Assembly: GCA_014529385.2 (NCBI GenBank)
Contig: CM043967.1
Coordinates: forward strand, 131,189,182 to 131,253,181
Direction: 5' to 3'
Length of the DNA stretch: 64,000 bases
Origin: Adiantum capillus-veneris
Taxonomy: Eukaryota; Streptophyta; Polypodiopsida; Polypodiales; Pteridaceae
Shown here: positions 43,583 through 55,100 of the stretch, in pieces
Layout of the letters: each line of letters begins with the position of its first letter
Position numbering within the stretch: the stretch's first letter is position 1
Notes under the pieces: model-generated
Database searches by the model: none
What the model saw: the letters and a program-made list of their open reading frames with translations, nothing else
What the model was told of the DNA's origin: nothing
Program-made: the position numbers and the translations under genes

Positions 43583-46500
43583 ATGGCTACTTGTAGTGCT
43601 TTGAAAAGGGACGACTACTACATAAAGAAGTTTGATGGCGCCATTTTCACGATTTGAAAGTGATGTATGCTTGATGTCTTGGTCAACAAGGGCGTGGTAG
43701 TGCCATTGAAAGAGCGTAGAGAGCATGCTTACACTGATGATCATTGGGAAGAGTTGGATGTTGTGCTATGGCCACGATTAGATTACACCTTGGCGAGATT
43801 ATATTCTTCACGATTATGGACAAAACTAAAGCACAAGAGCTTTGGGATTCTCTATGCACAGCTTGGGATGGTAAAATTGCTTCTAACAAAGTTTTCTTGA
43901 TGAAAAAACTTATGCGTTTTCATATGAAGTAAGGTAGCAGTGTTAGTGCACACTTGAATGAATTTCATAGTACATTTTCTCAATTGACATCAAAGGGCCT
44001 CAATTTCGATGATAAAATGAAGGCCATTTTCTTGTTATTCTCTTTGCCTTCTTGTTGGGATACATTCAATACTACGAATAGTAACTCCACACCAAGCGGT
44101 AAACTAAAATCGACGATGTTACTAGTGCATTTCTTATCGAAGAGATTAGATGTCAATCTCTTGATATTGGTGGGCATGGAGATGCATATATGGCAAGTGT
44201 CCATAATTGCCATAGGCAAAGAGGTGGATGTAGTCGCAATCACGGTCATTCACACAATAGTAAGGATCGCCACAATTGTAACGAGAGTCGAGGCCATGAC
44301 TTGAGAAATATAGAATGCTATCATTGCAATAAGAAAGGCCATTTAAGGAAATATTACCATGTTTTGCAACGTGAAACGGGCAAAGCTATTGTGAAGTCTG
44401 ACACTCTAAATAGCAGTGTAAAGATAGAGGAGATCAATGTGGTTGAATCTCGACCATTCTTGATATGCAGCAGTCGTCAAATGTGCTTATTCTCACTTTT
44501 GATTTGAGTCCAAATGCGTTATTGGCTCTTAATGAGTGTTATGCGCAAAATTGGATCATTAATTTAGGTGCCAGTTTCTATGTTACTCTCCATAGGAAAT
44601 GGTTCTCTACATATACTGCTATGCATGGTTTAGTCAAGCTTGGAGATTCCTATCAGCTTAATATATCCGGTATGAGAGATGTTAAGTTATGCATGATGAA
44701 TGGCATTGAATTTATGCTTCGTGGAGTCAGACATGTTCCAAAACTGACGAAGAGTTTCGTGTTGGTTGGTCAGCTTGATACTCTACGCTATACTACTGTT
44801 TTGGCAATGGTTCTTGGATGGTGCATAAGGAAAATTTGGTTGTCATAAGAGGTCACAAATTTGGATCATTGTACTCTTTATATGTCTCTTCAGTCAAAGA
44901 GAGTTCTATTTATGTAGCCGAGGAGCCTTCTACTGGGTTGTGGCATAGCCAGCTAGGCCATATGAGCCAAAAAGGAATGAAAATCCTTCAACTTTTGGGC
45001 TACTCACCCTATGTTAAACTGTTGTGATTTCAATTTATGTGAGTATTGTATCTATGGCAAGCAAACTATGAAAACTTCTATACCATTACATCGAGAGTTG
45101 GGAAACCCTCTAGATTTGGTTCATAGCGATTTATGAGGGCCTATGCCACACAAATCTCTAGGGGCAGCATTGTAGTTCCTAACATTCATAGATGACTCTA
45201 CTTTGAAAGTGTGGGTCTATCTCTTGAAGGGGGAAGACAAAGTGTTTGCTACATTCCAAAAACTCTTAGCCATGGTTGAGAACCAATCTGGTAGAAAGCT
45301 AAAAGCTTTACGAACGGACAATGGTGGGAGAGTATATCTCCACAGAGCTCAAGAATTTTTGTAGCAAATGAGCGATTCAGTGGCAGTTAACTACACAATA
45401 CACACTTCCTCAGAATGGCATTGTTGAGCATATGAATCGCATGATTCAAGAAAGAGTCATAGCCATGTTATCTATGGTGAGTTTGCCTCTTGAGTTCTGG
45501 GGAAAGGCTATTATGACAGTTATACACATCATAAATAGATCGCTTAGTACTCCATTGAATTTCAAGATTCCACAAGAGATGTGGATTGGCAAGAAGCCAA
45601 CTTATGATAGATTATGTGTGTTTGGGTGTGAAGCAATCTCACACATTCCCAAAGAGCTTCGCAAGAAGCTAGATCCCAAATCACACAAGTGCATCTTCAT
45701 TGGTTATGGTGTAGATGGAGAGATGCAATATCGTCTCTTGCACCCGAAATTTGGGAAGGTTATTCGTTGCTCACAAGTGATATTCAATGAGTCTAAAATT
45801 CATAGAGAGCCTGTTAAAGAGGTCGAATATCGAAAAGTCATATTTGAGGATGTAGCCTCTACAAATTAGGAGAACCAACTCAGTCTACTGGTGATGTTCA
45901 TGCCACTAGTAATGCTTCAGAGAGAGCAGAATCTAGCAGTGAGGAGATTTATGCATGTATCTTGTGCTCCTCGGCGGTTTGAGCCAGGATTGGACTATGT
46001 GTTAGTCACTGACTGCGATGAGTCCACTTGTTACAAAGAAGCTATTCAAAGGGAAGATAGGATGAAGTGGGACCAAGCTATGCAATCTGAGTATGACTCG
46101 ATTGAGAACAATGACACATTAGACTTGGTTGAATTTCCATAAGGCAAGCACGCCTTACCTTGAAAATGGGTTTACAAAAAGAAGTTTACATCTGATATTC
46201 CTAAGCCTAAGTACAAGGCTAGATTGGTTTCTAAGGAATTCAAGCAACAAAAAGGAGTTGATTTTGATGAAATCTTCTCATCAGTGTGGTCAAGATGACT
46301 ACATTGCGTATAGTACTTGACCTAGTAGCCATAGAGGACATGGAGCTCGTCCAAATGGATGTGAAGATAGCTTTTCTTCATGAGGATCTAGGAGAGGATG
46401 ATTACATGAAGCAACCTCAAGGTTTGAACAGCCTAGCAAGGAGGAGCTTGTATGCAAACTCATGAAAGCACTTTATGGCTTAAAGTAGGGTTCTAGACTA

Positions 46501-47524
46501 TGGAATCAAAAGTTTGACGCTTTTATGCAGTCCTTGGTTTTAGAAGGAGTCAAGAGGATCACTGCTTGTATAGAAAAAAAAAACAATGATGGTTCTTTGG
46601 TCATTCTTATTCTATATGTAGATATGCTCATTGCAGGAAAGTCCACTAAAGAGATTGCCATATTGAAGCAAATGTTGAGCAAAAACTTTGCTATGAAATA
46701 TTTGAGTGAAGCAACCATTTTCTTGGTATGTGTATCAAGAGAGATAGGAAATGAGACATTCTTGAGTTATCCCAGGAATCCTATATCCACAAAGTCTTGC
46801 AATGTTTCAATACGTGGGGGGGAAGGCAGTGAGTACCCCACTACCCCAAGTCACATGCTGAGAGACAAAAATGTCAAATGTGCCATACTCTTTAGTCGTA
46901 GACAGTCTTATGTATGTTATGATAGCTAGGAGGCTAGACATTGCATTTGCAATGAGAGTGGTTAGTTGGTATATGGCTAATCCTGGCATGCTGCATTGGA
47001 TAGCGGTGAAACACATCCTTAGATATTTGAAGGATACAGCAAGCAGGTGTTTGCGCTTTGGCAATCGTGATGCATCTATTGATGGTTACACGGATGTAGA
47101 TTATGCAAGTTGCAGAGATAGTAGGAGATCTACGTCTAGCTACATTTTCATAATTGTAGGAGGAGCCATTTCTTGGAGATCTTCTCTCCAAGATTGTACA
47201 TCTTCCTCCACTACCAAGACTAAGTATGTTGAAGCATCAAATGCCAACAAAGAAGCTATATGGTTGGCACGTTTAGTGGGAGATCTAGATAACCAGCAAG
47301 TTCCAGTTTTGCATTGTGATAGTCAAAGTGCCATTGCTTTGGCAAGGAATCTCGTGTTTCATTCCAAGTTGAAACACATTGAGGTGAGGTATCATTTCAT
47401 TCAAGATGCATTTACAGATAAGCACTTGGAGCTTGTCAAGGTCCACATTGTAGACAACCCAGCACATGCTCTTACAAAGAGCCTAGCTATAGAGAGGTTT
47501 GCACACTGCATTGAGGAAGGTTGA
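43583..47524 (+). pseudogene. Copia W gag-pol remnant
   Basis: Start ATG 43583 (MATCSALKRDDYYIKKFDGA). Gag core at 43744-44160 (MDKTKAQELWDSLC, VFLMKKLMRFHMK). Zinc knuckle CYHCNKKGHLRKYY has its last Cys changed to Tyr. Protease site reads NWIINLGASF, where functional copies have LDSGAS, so the catalytic Asp is lost. Gag-pre-integrase LWHSQLGHMSQKGMK. Integrase pieces include LRTDNGGR and an open frame at 45432-45869 (IMTVIHIINRSLSTPLNF). RT starts near 45990; the catalytic box reads LILYVDMLIAG, one Asp short of YVDD. RNase H frame 46871-47524 keeps VLHCDSQSAIAL and the C-terminal KHIEVRYHFIQD. Many stops occur in between. Confidence 0.85.
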
Positions 47525-47793
47525 GAATTTTTGTACAAGGGTGAAGTTGTTGAGCTTCATAGTTGTACATACTAGCTTTTAGTCACCAAGCATTGGCCTT
47601 TAAGTGGGAGAAGGTCACGATTGTGACCCGCATAAACTCTCCCTACATACACTAACTCAACTAACCCTTTATATCTCTTATACTAAAGAATAAAATGACA
47701 CCAGGATGATTGTATCTCAACTGTGTGTTTACCCCAATCTTCTTCTCTTCATCTCCTTCCCCGTTCCTTGCACACGGGGGCAACCTCCCTTCA

Positions 47794-48715
47794 GGTTCAA
47801 GTTCATGGTATGGATGTAGTAGATGTGTGGTATATACTGAGAGAAGATTTGATTGAGTAAGAAAAGAAGGCTATGTGCAATTATGTGCATCTTATCCAAA
47901 GCAATTTGTGATACAGTATATGGGTTTGCAAGGAGCTAAGGGGGTGGAGAGCACGCACACATATCCCCGCATGTTGGTACAGTATGTGAAAAGGGGAGAG
48001 ATTTTGTGGGAATTTGTGAGAGAGCAAAGGATGGATTGTGATGGCTTCACTATGTGGGATTACACATCTTGTTTTTTGTTATGGTTGTACCGCCAAAAAA
48101 TTTGCAGCCATGTTATGTGCTAAAGTGGTTTTGCAATTTGGAGGTGCATCACCCAGAGTAGGGTAGAGTGATCACCCGTGTGATGGAATTAGATTATGGC
48201 TTATTGTCTGGATTGGATTTAAACCATTTTATCAAAAAAAATTATGCTACATCTCTCTTCCCTCCTCTAATGTACTCTCTTAATGTCTTAGTTCTATAAT
48301 TAGTGAGATGTTATCTATACTTGTTTGCAAAATAGACTAGCTTATTAGCAAGAGGATTTATCTAAAAGAATATCACAGCATTCAAGAGATGTTTCCAAAA
48401 AACTTGAAAAATGATGCACTTTTTCAAAAAGCTCAAAATGAAAAGCTCCCCAGAAAAGACACACTCATTGTTAACATCACTAACCATTCTATTATTCTTA
48501 TCTCTATATAGGTGAATAAGGAGCACACAATGAAGCTTAGTTGTAGTGGTTGATTGAGTTTTGGGTGAGGAAAATTTTATGATTCTAAGAATATTTGTTA
48601 GTGGATCATGGTATGTTGGGCTGTAGGGAGGCATTTGTGTACGTTCTAGGAGTGTTTCTCATTTAGTCTCAAAGCCCATTCATTGGAGACTAGGTTCTAA
48701 GCAAGCTCTATTTGT
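47794..48715. other. No recognisable gene
   Basis: Flank of W. Includes the block at 47995-48065 shared with 36250-36320. Confidence 0.5.
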
Positions 48716-48910
48716 TGAAATTTATTCATCTCACATGAATGCCGAATGTGATCCTAGCTATTGATTTGTCCTTTAGGTATTTATATTACTTATTCAACAA
48801 GATTCTAGGTAGGTTATAAGCAAACCCAAGTTCCCCAATTGTATATAATAAACTCATGGTATAATTGGTTGATTCGGAAACACTCTCTCTCTCTCTCTCT
48901 CTCTTCCTTC
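48716..48910 (+). mobile_element. Solo or partial LTR of family Z
   Basis: Starts TGTTGAAATTTATTCATC and matches the LTR starting at 63855 (TGTTAAAATTTATGCATC) over about 130 bp (tgaatgcc[g/c]aatgtgatcctag, tttgtcct[t/c]taggtat, tataagcaaac). It then has a (CT)n tract at 48882-48904. No PBS or internal Z sequence follows, so the element is truncated or solo. Confidence 0.7.
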
Positions 48911-49134
48911 TATATTACATTGTTTAACATCTTTGTATCTTTACATCCCTCAAAGTACTTCAATGTACTCTTGCATTTGTCTTTACGAATGTTGGGGCAA
49001 GGCAAGGTAGTCCTTAAGAAGTTTTCAAAAGACACCAAGGCAATGAGTAAGTATATGAAGACTTTTAAAGACTGTAGAGTTTTGAGCATTTCAAATGAAA
49101 GACAGCATCTAGATTCTAATAGACAACAAGCATA

Positions 49135-51845
49135 ATTGGAGACCCACATTCTCAATATGCACCATCCCAAAAACCCGTGCAAAATTCGTAGTTTTAACCT
49201 TCCAACACAACATACAAATATCTTGAAGTGCTTAGCACCACAATTGTACTTGCCGGCAATTCAAAAATAGGTGTTTCATGGTTTCCATTTTATTACATCT
49301 TACACATTTTCCTTGCATTAGATTCTTCCTAGCCAACAATTCCCCAACGCGCAGAGCACCAGTCAAAACTGTCCACATAAAAACTTTATGTTTAGAGCAT
49401 ACACATTTCCATGATCTCACTATCATATTACCAGTTTTCCCACAAAGTTTAAGAGCAACAGAAAACAGTTCGTCCTACGACACCATATCCCAGGTGCCAT
49501 GGAAATATACAACAGCTTTGTTTATCAGGTACCAAAGCAGTCTAGACCAGCATGTATCAGATCTCACCATGTTTTTGATGAGGGTGGCTCTCCTGGCAGC
49601 ATGTGATTCCTCAGATGCAGTATTCCTAAACCATCCAAGTTGACTAGCATAGCAATGAGATCCTAGGCCATCCAACGAGCCCCACAAAAATTTAATAAAC
49701 ATAGATCTAAAATTATTCAATGCCTGATCTGACCAGTCAAGCAATGATAAGAAGTACAATAGGTAGGGCAGCATAATAGCTTTAAAATCCTCACTCTTAC
49801 ATGAAAAGGCCACTCATCACAATGCCAACTAGAAATTTTACTAGACACTCTTTCCTCCACCCAACTTGTAAGTTGTTTACTGGTAACATCCAACCCAATA
49901 GGGTATCCCGGGTGTCTAAACGCAGTGCCTCGATGTATTCTTTTCCCCCTCCAAATGAGACTGTTGGAATTATCAACTGAGTCATCTATGAGATTAGATT
50001 TACCATGTTTATCTCTAGACCAGCTGCCAAAGAATACACACTTAGATAAACATTTCCCTATACTTAGATTATCAGACTACAAAAATGAAATAGTATCATC
50101 GGCAAAACCCAGAGCAACCACATGTTCCTGTCCAATTTGTAACCCTTTGAGACTTTTCACATTAGCTTGTGCATTTAAAAAGTAGAACAATGGATGAGCA
50201 GCAACAGCAAACAGTAAAGGACTCAAAGGACATCCTTGCCTCACTGACCTTCCCAGTGTGGCTGCATCAGACATTCTCCCATTAACTATTATTCTGGAGA
50301 TTTCTCCCAAACTCAACAACAAAATTCATGAAGATATTCTATTTCCAAAACCAAGCTTACTCATACTTTGACCACAAAATCCCAAATGACATATTCAAGG
50401 CTTTAGCAAAGTCTAACTGCAGAAGCACCAATTTTTTATTAGTTTTTTGCAAGCCTCTATGCCCAACATGATTGTCAGAATGTTATCCACGATAGATCTA
50501 CCCCAAATGAACCCTAATTGAGCTTCATGTATGTGTTTTCTCAAAAAAGGTGAGATTTTGATAGCTATAGCCTTACCTAGCACTCTATACGAATGTCCAT
50601 CCTTGTGATTGGTCTCCAATCTGACAAGGAGGCAGGGAAAGTTTTCTAGGCAACAATTTAATGATTCCTTGTTTCAACAGGGAGTCCATGCATTGAGTTA
50701 GCCAGATTTGATTGATAGCTGCTAAAACCAATTGGCTCAACCTGTCCCAATAAGCCAGTAAGAATTCCTTTGTCAATCCGCAAATACCATGGGTCTTAGC
50801 ATTCCCCAATTTCTTGACAGCCCACAAAATTTCATTTCCTTCAAAAGGAACCTTCAATCTACTGGCATTACTTGGCTCAATGCATCGATCCACAATAGAC
50901 AATAACAAATCAATTGTCTGCTGCCTCTCAAGAGACTGATCAACCTCCTTATTCAAAATTTGCTCAAAATATTGTTTACTTTCCTCCATGATTTCAGCTG
51001 GTTCTAACACCGCACTCCCATCATCCTTGATTACCCTATGAAGACTCTGTCTGGCATATTTAGGTTTCAGTTTGCTAAAAAAGAACTTTTAACAGCAATG
51101 TACATCCTTAAGTTCATGCTGCCTGCATAAGAACCTAGCTCTTACAGCCATCTCTGCATCATGATTTCTGAGTACTTGCCTTGCTGCAGTCAGCCCATCT
51201 ATGTCTCCCTCAGTTAGATTTGATACATCTTGAGCCATAATGTTTTTAATGTAATCAAATGCTTGTCTTACATCAAGTTTTTTCAGTCAGGACAAATCTT
51301 TGCCTACATGTCTGATACATCTCTGCATTTTTTAACAAAGGCAATGCCATGCTAGCATAGGTTGCTCCAAACCAAACTTTGACATAGAAGCATCCAAAGC
51401 ATTTTAACACAGCATTTTTAAAAGATTCATGGTGTAACAAAAGATTATTAACCATTAATGGCCTGGCAATACCACACTGTTTAAAAGACTTTACGTCAAC
51501 ATTATTCAAGCACAAAATCAAAGAAAAGTGATCTGATAAAGAAACTTGAATATCCACATGCATATGGGCAAATGCACGCAACCAGTCTGAACCTATGAAA
51601 TAGATTTTGACCAACATCGACCAGGAAGAGGTATGGGATTGATTGTGAGTGGAAGGTAAAGCCAGGAGTAGGACTACAGGTAGCAGTCCATGAGTCAACC
51701 CATTGTCCAGCTGTTAAATCTTCCCAGGCTTGATAGTCCACGTTAGATATAACAGTGCCAGTAGAAGTTGTGTCAATACTGTTACATACCATGTTAAAAT
51801 CCCCATCCACCAAGCCAGCAGACAAATCAACTGATGCAAGCAGTT
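49135..51845 (-). pseudogene. L1-type LINE ORF2 remnant (endonuclease, RT, zf-RVT)
   Basis: Minus-strand order: LSAGLVDGDFNMV (EEP endonuclease GDFN motif) near 51800; downstream endonuclease/linker frames to 51273; 51010-50585 with VKKLGNAKTHGICGLTKEFL, the K-x-P-G-x-D/C-G start of the RT; 50619-50413 with AQLGFIWGRSIVDNI; 50322-50077 with SVRQGCPLSPLLFAVAAHPL and ALGFADDTISFL (catalytic FADD intact); a thumb region 49985-49475; then HKVFMWTVLTGALRVGELLA and CVRCNKMETMKHLFLNC at 49426-49232, the zf-RVT domain. Frames are broken at several points. No clear poly(A) tail at the 3' end (about 49135). The 5' side is interrupted at 51850 by the copia composite. Confidence 0.85.
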
Positions 51846-51850
51846 TCCAT

Positions 51851-52076
51851 TGTTGGAATTAGGGTTGCAGAGAAACACACACAGCTTGGAGAAGACGAAG
51901 GAAGCTCAAGGCACACAACAGAGAGTATGTTACTTGGTGTGCAATGGAAAGATAGTTAGCCCTAGAGTGATGGGCGTATATACAATGCACGGGGAAAAAA
52001 CCTCCTAAAGAGGGAAAAAATGCCCCGGCGGTCCTAGTGTGTTCACACACATCACTACCACATGTATATGGTAACA
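51851..52076 (-). repeat. LTR1 (3' LTR of unit A)
   Basis: 226 bp, TG...CA ends intact. Preceded (on the minus strand) by the purine tract CTCCAGGGGGGATT at 52077-52090. Confidence 0.9.
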
Positions 52077-52151
52077 AATCCCCCCTGGAGTGATGCTGTG
52101 AACGAGAGCTGGCACATGAGTAAAGGGAAGTGCCATGCCCTTAGGACAGGA

Positions 52152-55100
52152 TCAGTCCACAAAGGGGAGTAAGCCCAAAGCTTTGCGGAAAGCTTCAAGC
52201 TTCTCACGAGACAATGCCTTTGTGAAAAGATCTGCAAGGTTGTCCTGTGTTGGCACATAAGCCAAGCTGATCTCTCCTGCTGAGAGCCTCTCCCTGACAT
52301 AGTGGTAATGCACCTCAATGTGCTTTGTGCGAGCATGAAAAACTGGGTTCCTCGCAACTGCCAATGCGCTCTGACTGTCAGTGTAGATAGTGTTGGCAGT
52401 GTCCTGTCCAACACCCAAGTCAGCCATAAGGCGTCTGAGCCATACACACTCAACCGTAGCTGTGAAGACTGCCCTGTACTCAGCCTCACAACTCGAAGTG
52501 GCCACAGTAGGTTGCTTCTTGCTCAACCATGATATACATGAACTGCCAAGCATGAAACAAAAACCACTTGTGGACACTCGCGTGTCAAAACAACCAGCCC
52601 AATCTGAGTCCGAAAAAGCATGTAAGTCTGGCGGCAATGATCCCCCCTTGGGATAAAACAAGCCAAGATGTAAAGTGCCACTAAGGTAGCGGAAAATCCT
52701 CTTGACAGCCTGCCAATGCTTAGACCCTGGGCTATGCATAAATCTGCTGACCTGCGAGACTGCAAACTGAATATCTGGCCTCGTGTTGCATACATAAATG
52801 AGGCAGCCAACAGCAGTTTGGTAAAGAGTGACATCAGCAGGATCGCCAGCATCATGTAGACTCAACTTCAAACCTGTTTCCATGGGAGTGGCAATAGGTT
52901 TGCAATCCTCAAGTCCAAACTTACATAGCAATGTCTCTATGTAACTTTTCTGACACAAGGCAATACCACCATCACACTGCTTAAACTGTATACCCAAGTA
53001 ATGATGCAACAGCCCTAAATCTTTCATCTTGAAAGTAGCATTCAAATCAGCCTTAAATTCAGCAATATGTCTCTCATTTGGTCCAGTGATCAGCAAATCA
53101 TCAACATAAAGAACCACAATGAGAAATACATCATCCTCACGCTTTACATATAATGCGCTTTCTGTTGGACTGTTACGAAAGCCTCGTTTAACCAAATGAG
53201 TGTCAGCTTTCTCATACCAAGCACGAGGAGATTGCTTCAACCCATACAAAGCCTTCTTACATTTGCACACTTTGTCCTCTTGTCCTTTTATGAAAAAACC
53301 GCGAGGCTGCGTTACAAAAACTTCCTCAAATATGTCACCATTCAAGAAAGCAGTAACAATGTCTGATTGATGTACATCCCAACCAAAATGAGCTGCCAAT
53401 GCACATAGAAAACGCACAGTAGTCATACGACAAGTGGGAGCAAAAGTCTCTTCATAATCTATGCCTTTTTGTTGTGCATAACCCTTTGCAACAAGTCGAG
53501 CCTTATGGCGATCGATCTCGCCATCCGGCTTGCGTTTCAACTTGTAAACCCACTTCGTACCAATGGCCTTTTTGCCAGGAGGCAAATCACATAAAGTCCA
53601 TGTGTCATTCTCTAGAAGTGCATCATATTCTGATTTCATGGCAGCAATCCAATTTTCTGAATTCTGTGCTTCATCAAAAGACAGAGGCTCCTCAACATCA
53701 TGTAAACTAGACACAGCCAAAGCATAACAATCTGATGCAGAAGATGCATGGCGAGAGCCTGAACGAGTACGACTAGATAAAGGTGCATCCAATTTACTGT
53801 CACGCAAAGTGTGCACCAGCCATTTTGGCATACCTCTAGCCTGCTCATTTTCAGCCCTTTCCTCATCAAGTACATCATGTACATCTGCATCAGTAATAGG
53901 CTGTTCTAAAACATTTTCAGAAACCCCCATAGGCTGTACATTTGCCTCATTGAAACTTACATTCGTATTTCCACCACTGAAAAGAGGCAACAAAGTGTCA
54001 TAAATGTCCTGTGAGCTTACATTACTGTCTCTAGTACATGACAGCAAGGGCTGAACAGAGTCTTCCACAAACACTACATCCCGTGAAACCAGAATACGTT
54101 TTGTTTGCGGATGATACAACCTGTAACCTTTGCTTTCAACACTATAACCAACAAAAATACATTTGACAGCCTTATCATCCAATTTTCTGCGCTGCACTTG
54201 TGGCACCAAAGCATATGCCAAACAGCCAAAAACACGCATGTGCTCAATAGAAGGTTTTCTATCATGCCATGCTTCATATGGAGTAATAGACTGCAAAGCT
54301 TTCGTAGGACACCTGTTAAGTACATAAGTGGCACACATGATGGCCTCAAGCCAAAAAGAATGCAGCAAAGCTTGACTTTTGACCATACATCGTGCCATTT
54401 CCGTTAGTGACCTGTTTTTCCTCTCAGCAACACCATTTTGCTGAGGTGTATAAGGCACTGTACATTGGTGTTTTATCCCACGACTAGCCAGAAATGCATT
54501 AAATTCATGAGACATATACTCCCCCCCTCGATCGGAACGGAGGGTGCCCATAGTACGTTTTGAGACATTTTCAGCCATAGCCAAAAATTGTTTGAAGCAC
54601 ATAAAAACTTCGGACTTCGCTTTAAGCGGAAATACCCATGCATGCCTGGAGTAATCATCAATGAAAGTCACGAAGTACAGGTAGTTGCCCAAGGACGGAG
54701 TTTGCATGGGCCCACAAACATCACTATGCACAAGCTGCAACCTGCATGTGGCCCTAACTGAACCATCCTTTGGAAACTTAGAACGTTGCATTTTACCCAG
54801 AATACAGCCTTCACAAACATGTTTGACAGGTGCTTCAAGAGACGGCAAAGAAACAACCATATCAGATTTCTGCAAACGCAGCAAACTTGCAAAATTGAGA
54901 TGACCAAAACGTGCATGCCAAAGTTTTGCATCTGAAATAGCCCTTGAATTTGCAACAGCATTTGCAAAATTTTGTCCACACTTGTCATACAAAGTGAGCT
55001 TATACAGCCCACGGCACAAAAGCCCAGATGCAACAATTTCATCACCAAAACTGAGATCATGAACTGTACATCTGTCATCCACAAATTTGACTACAAGTCC

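Larger units (their letters stand above)
41924..47793 (+). mobile_element. Degenerate Ty1/copia element W
   Basis: 5' LTR about 41924-42112 and 3' LTR about 47612-47793 share gtgaccc...aactctccct[g/a]cata, ctaactctttatatctcttatactaaagaata and a C/T-rich end (ccccaatcttcttctcttc). PBS TGGTATCAAAGCATGG lies at 42115-42130 and a PPT aagtgggagaagg at about 47602-47614. The internal region has all copia domains in order but many stops. LTR ends are approximate. Confidence 0.8.
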
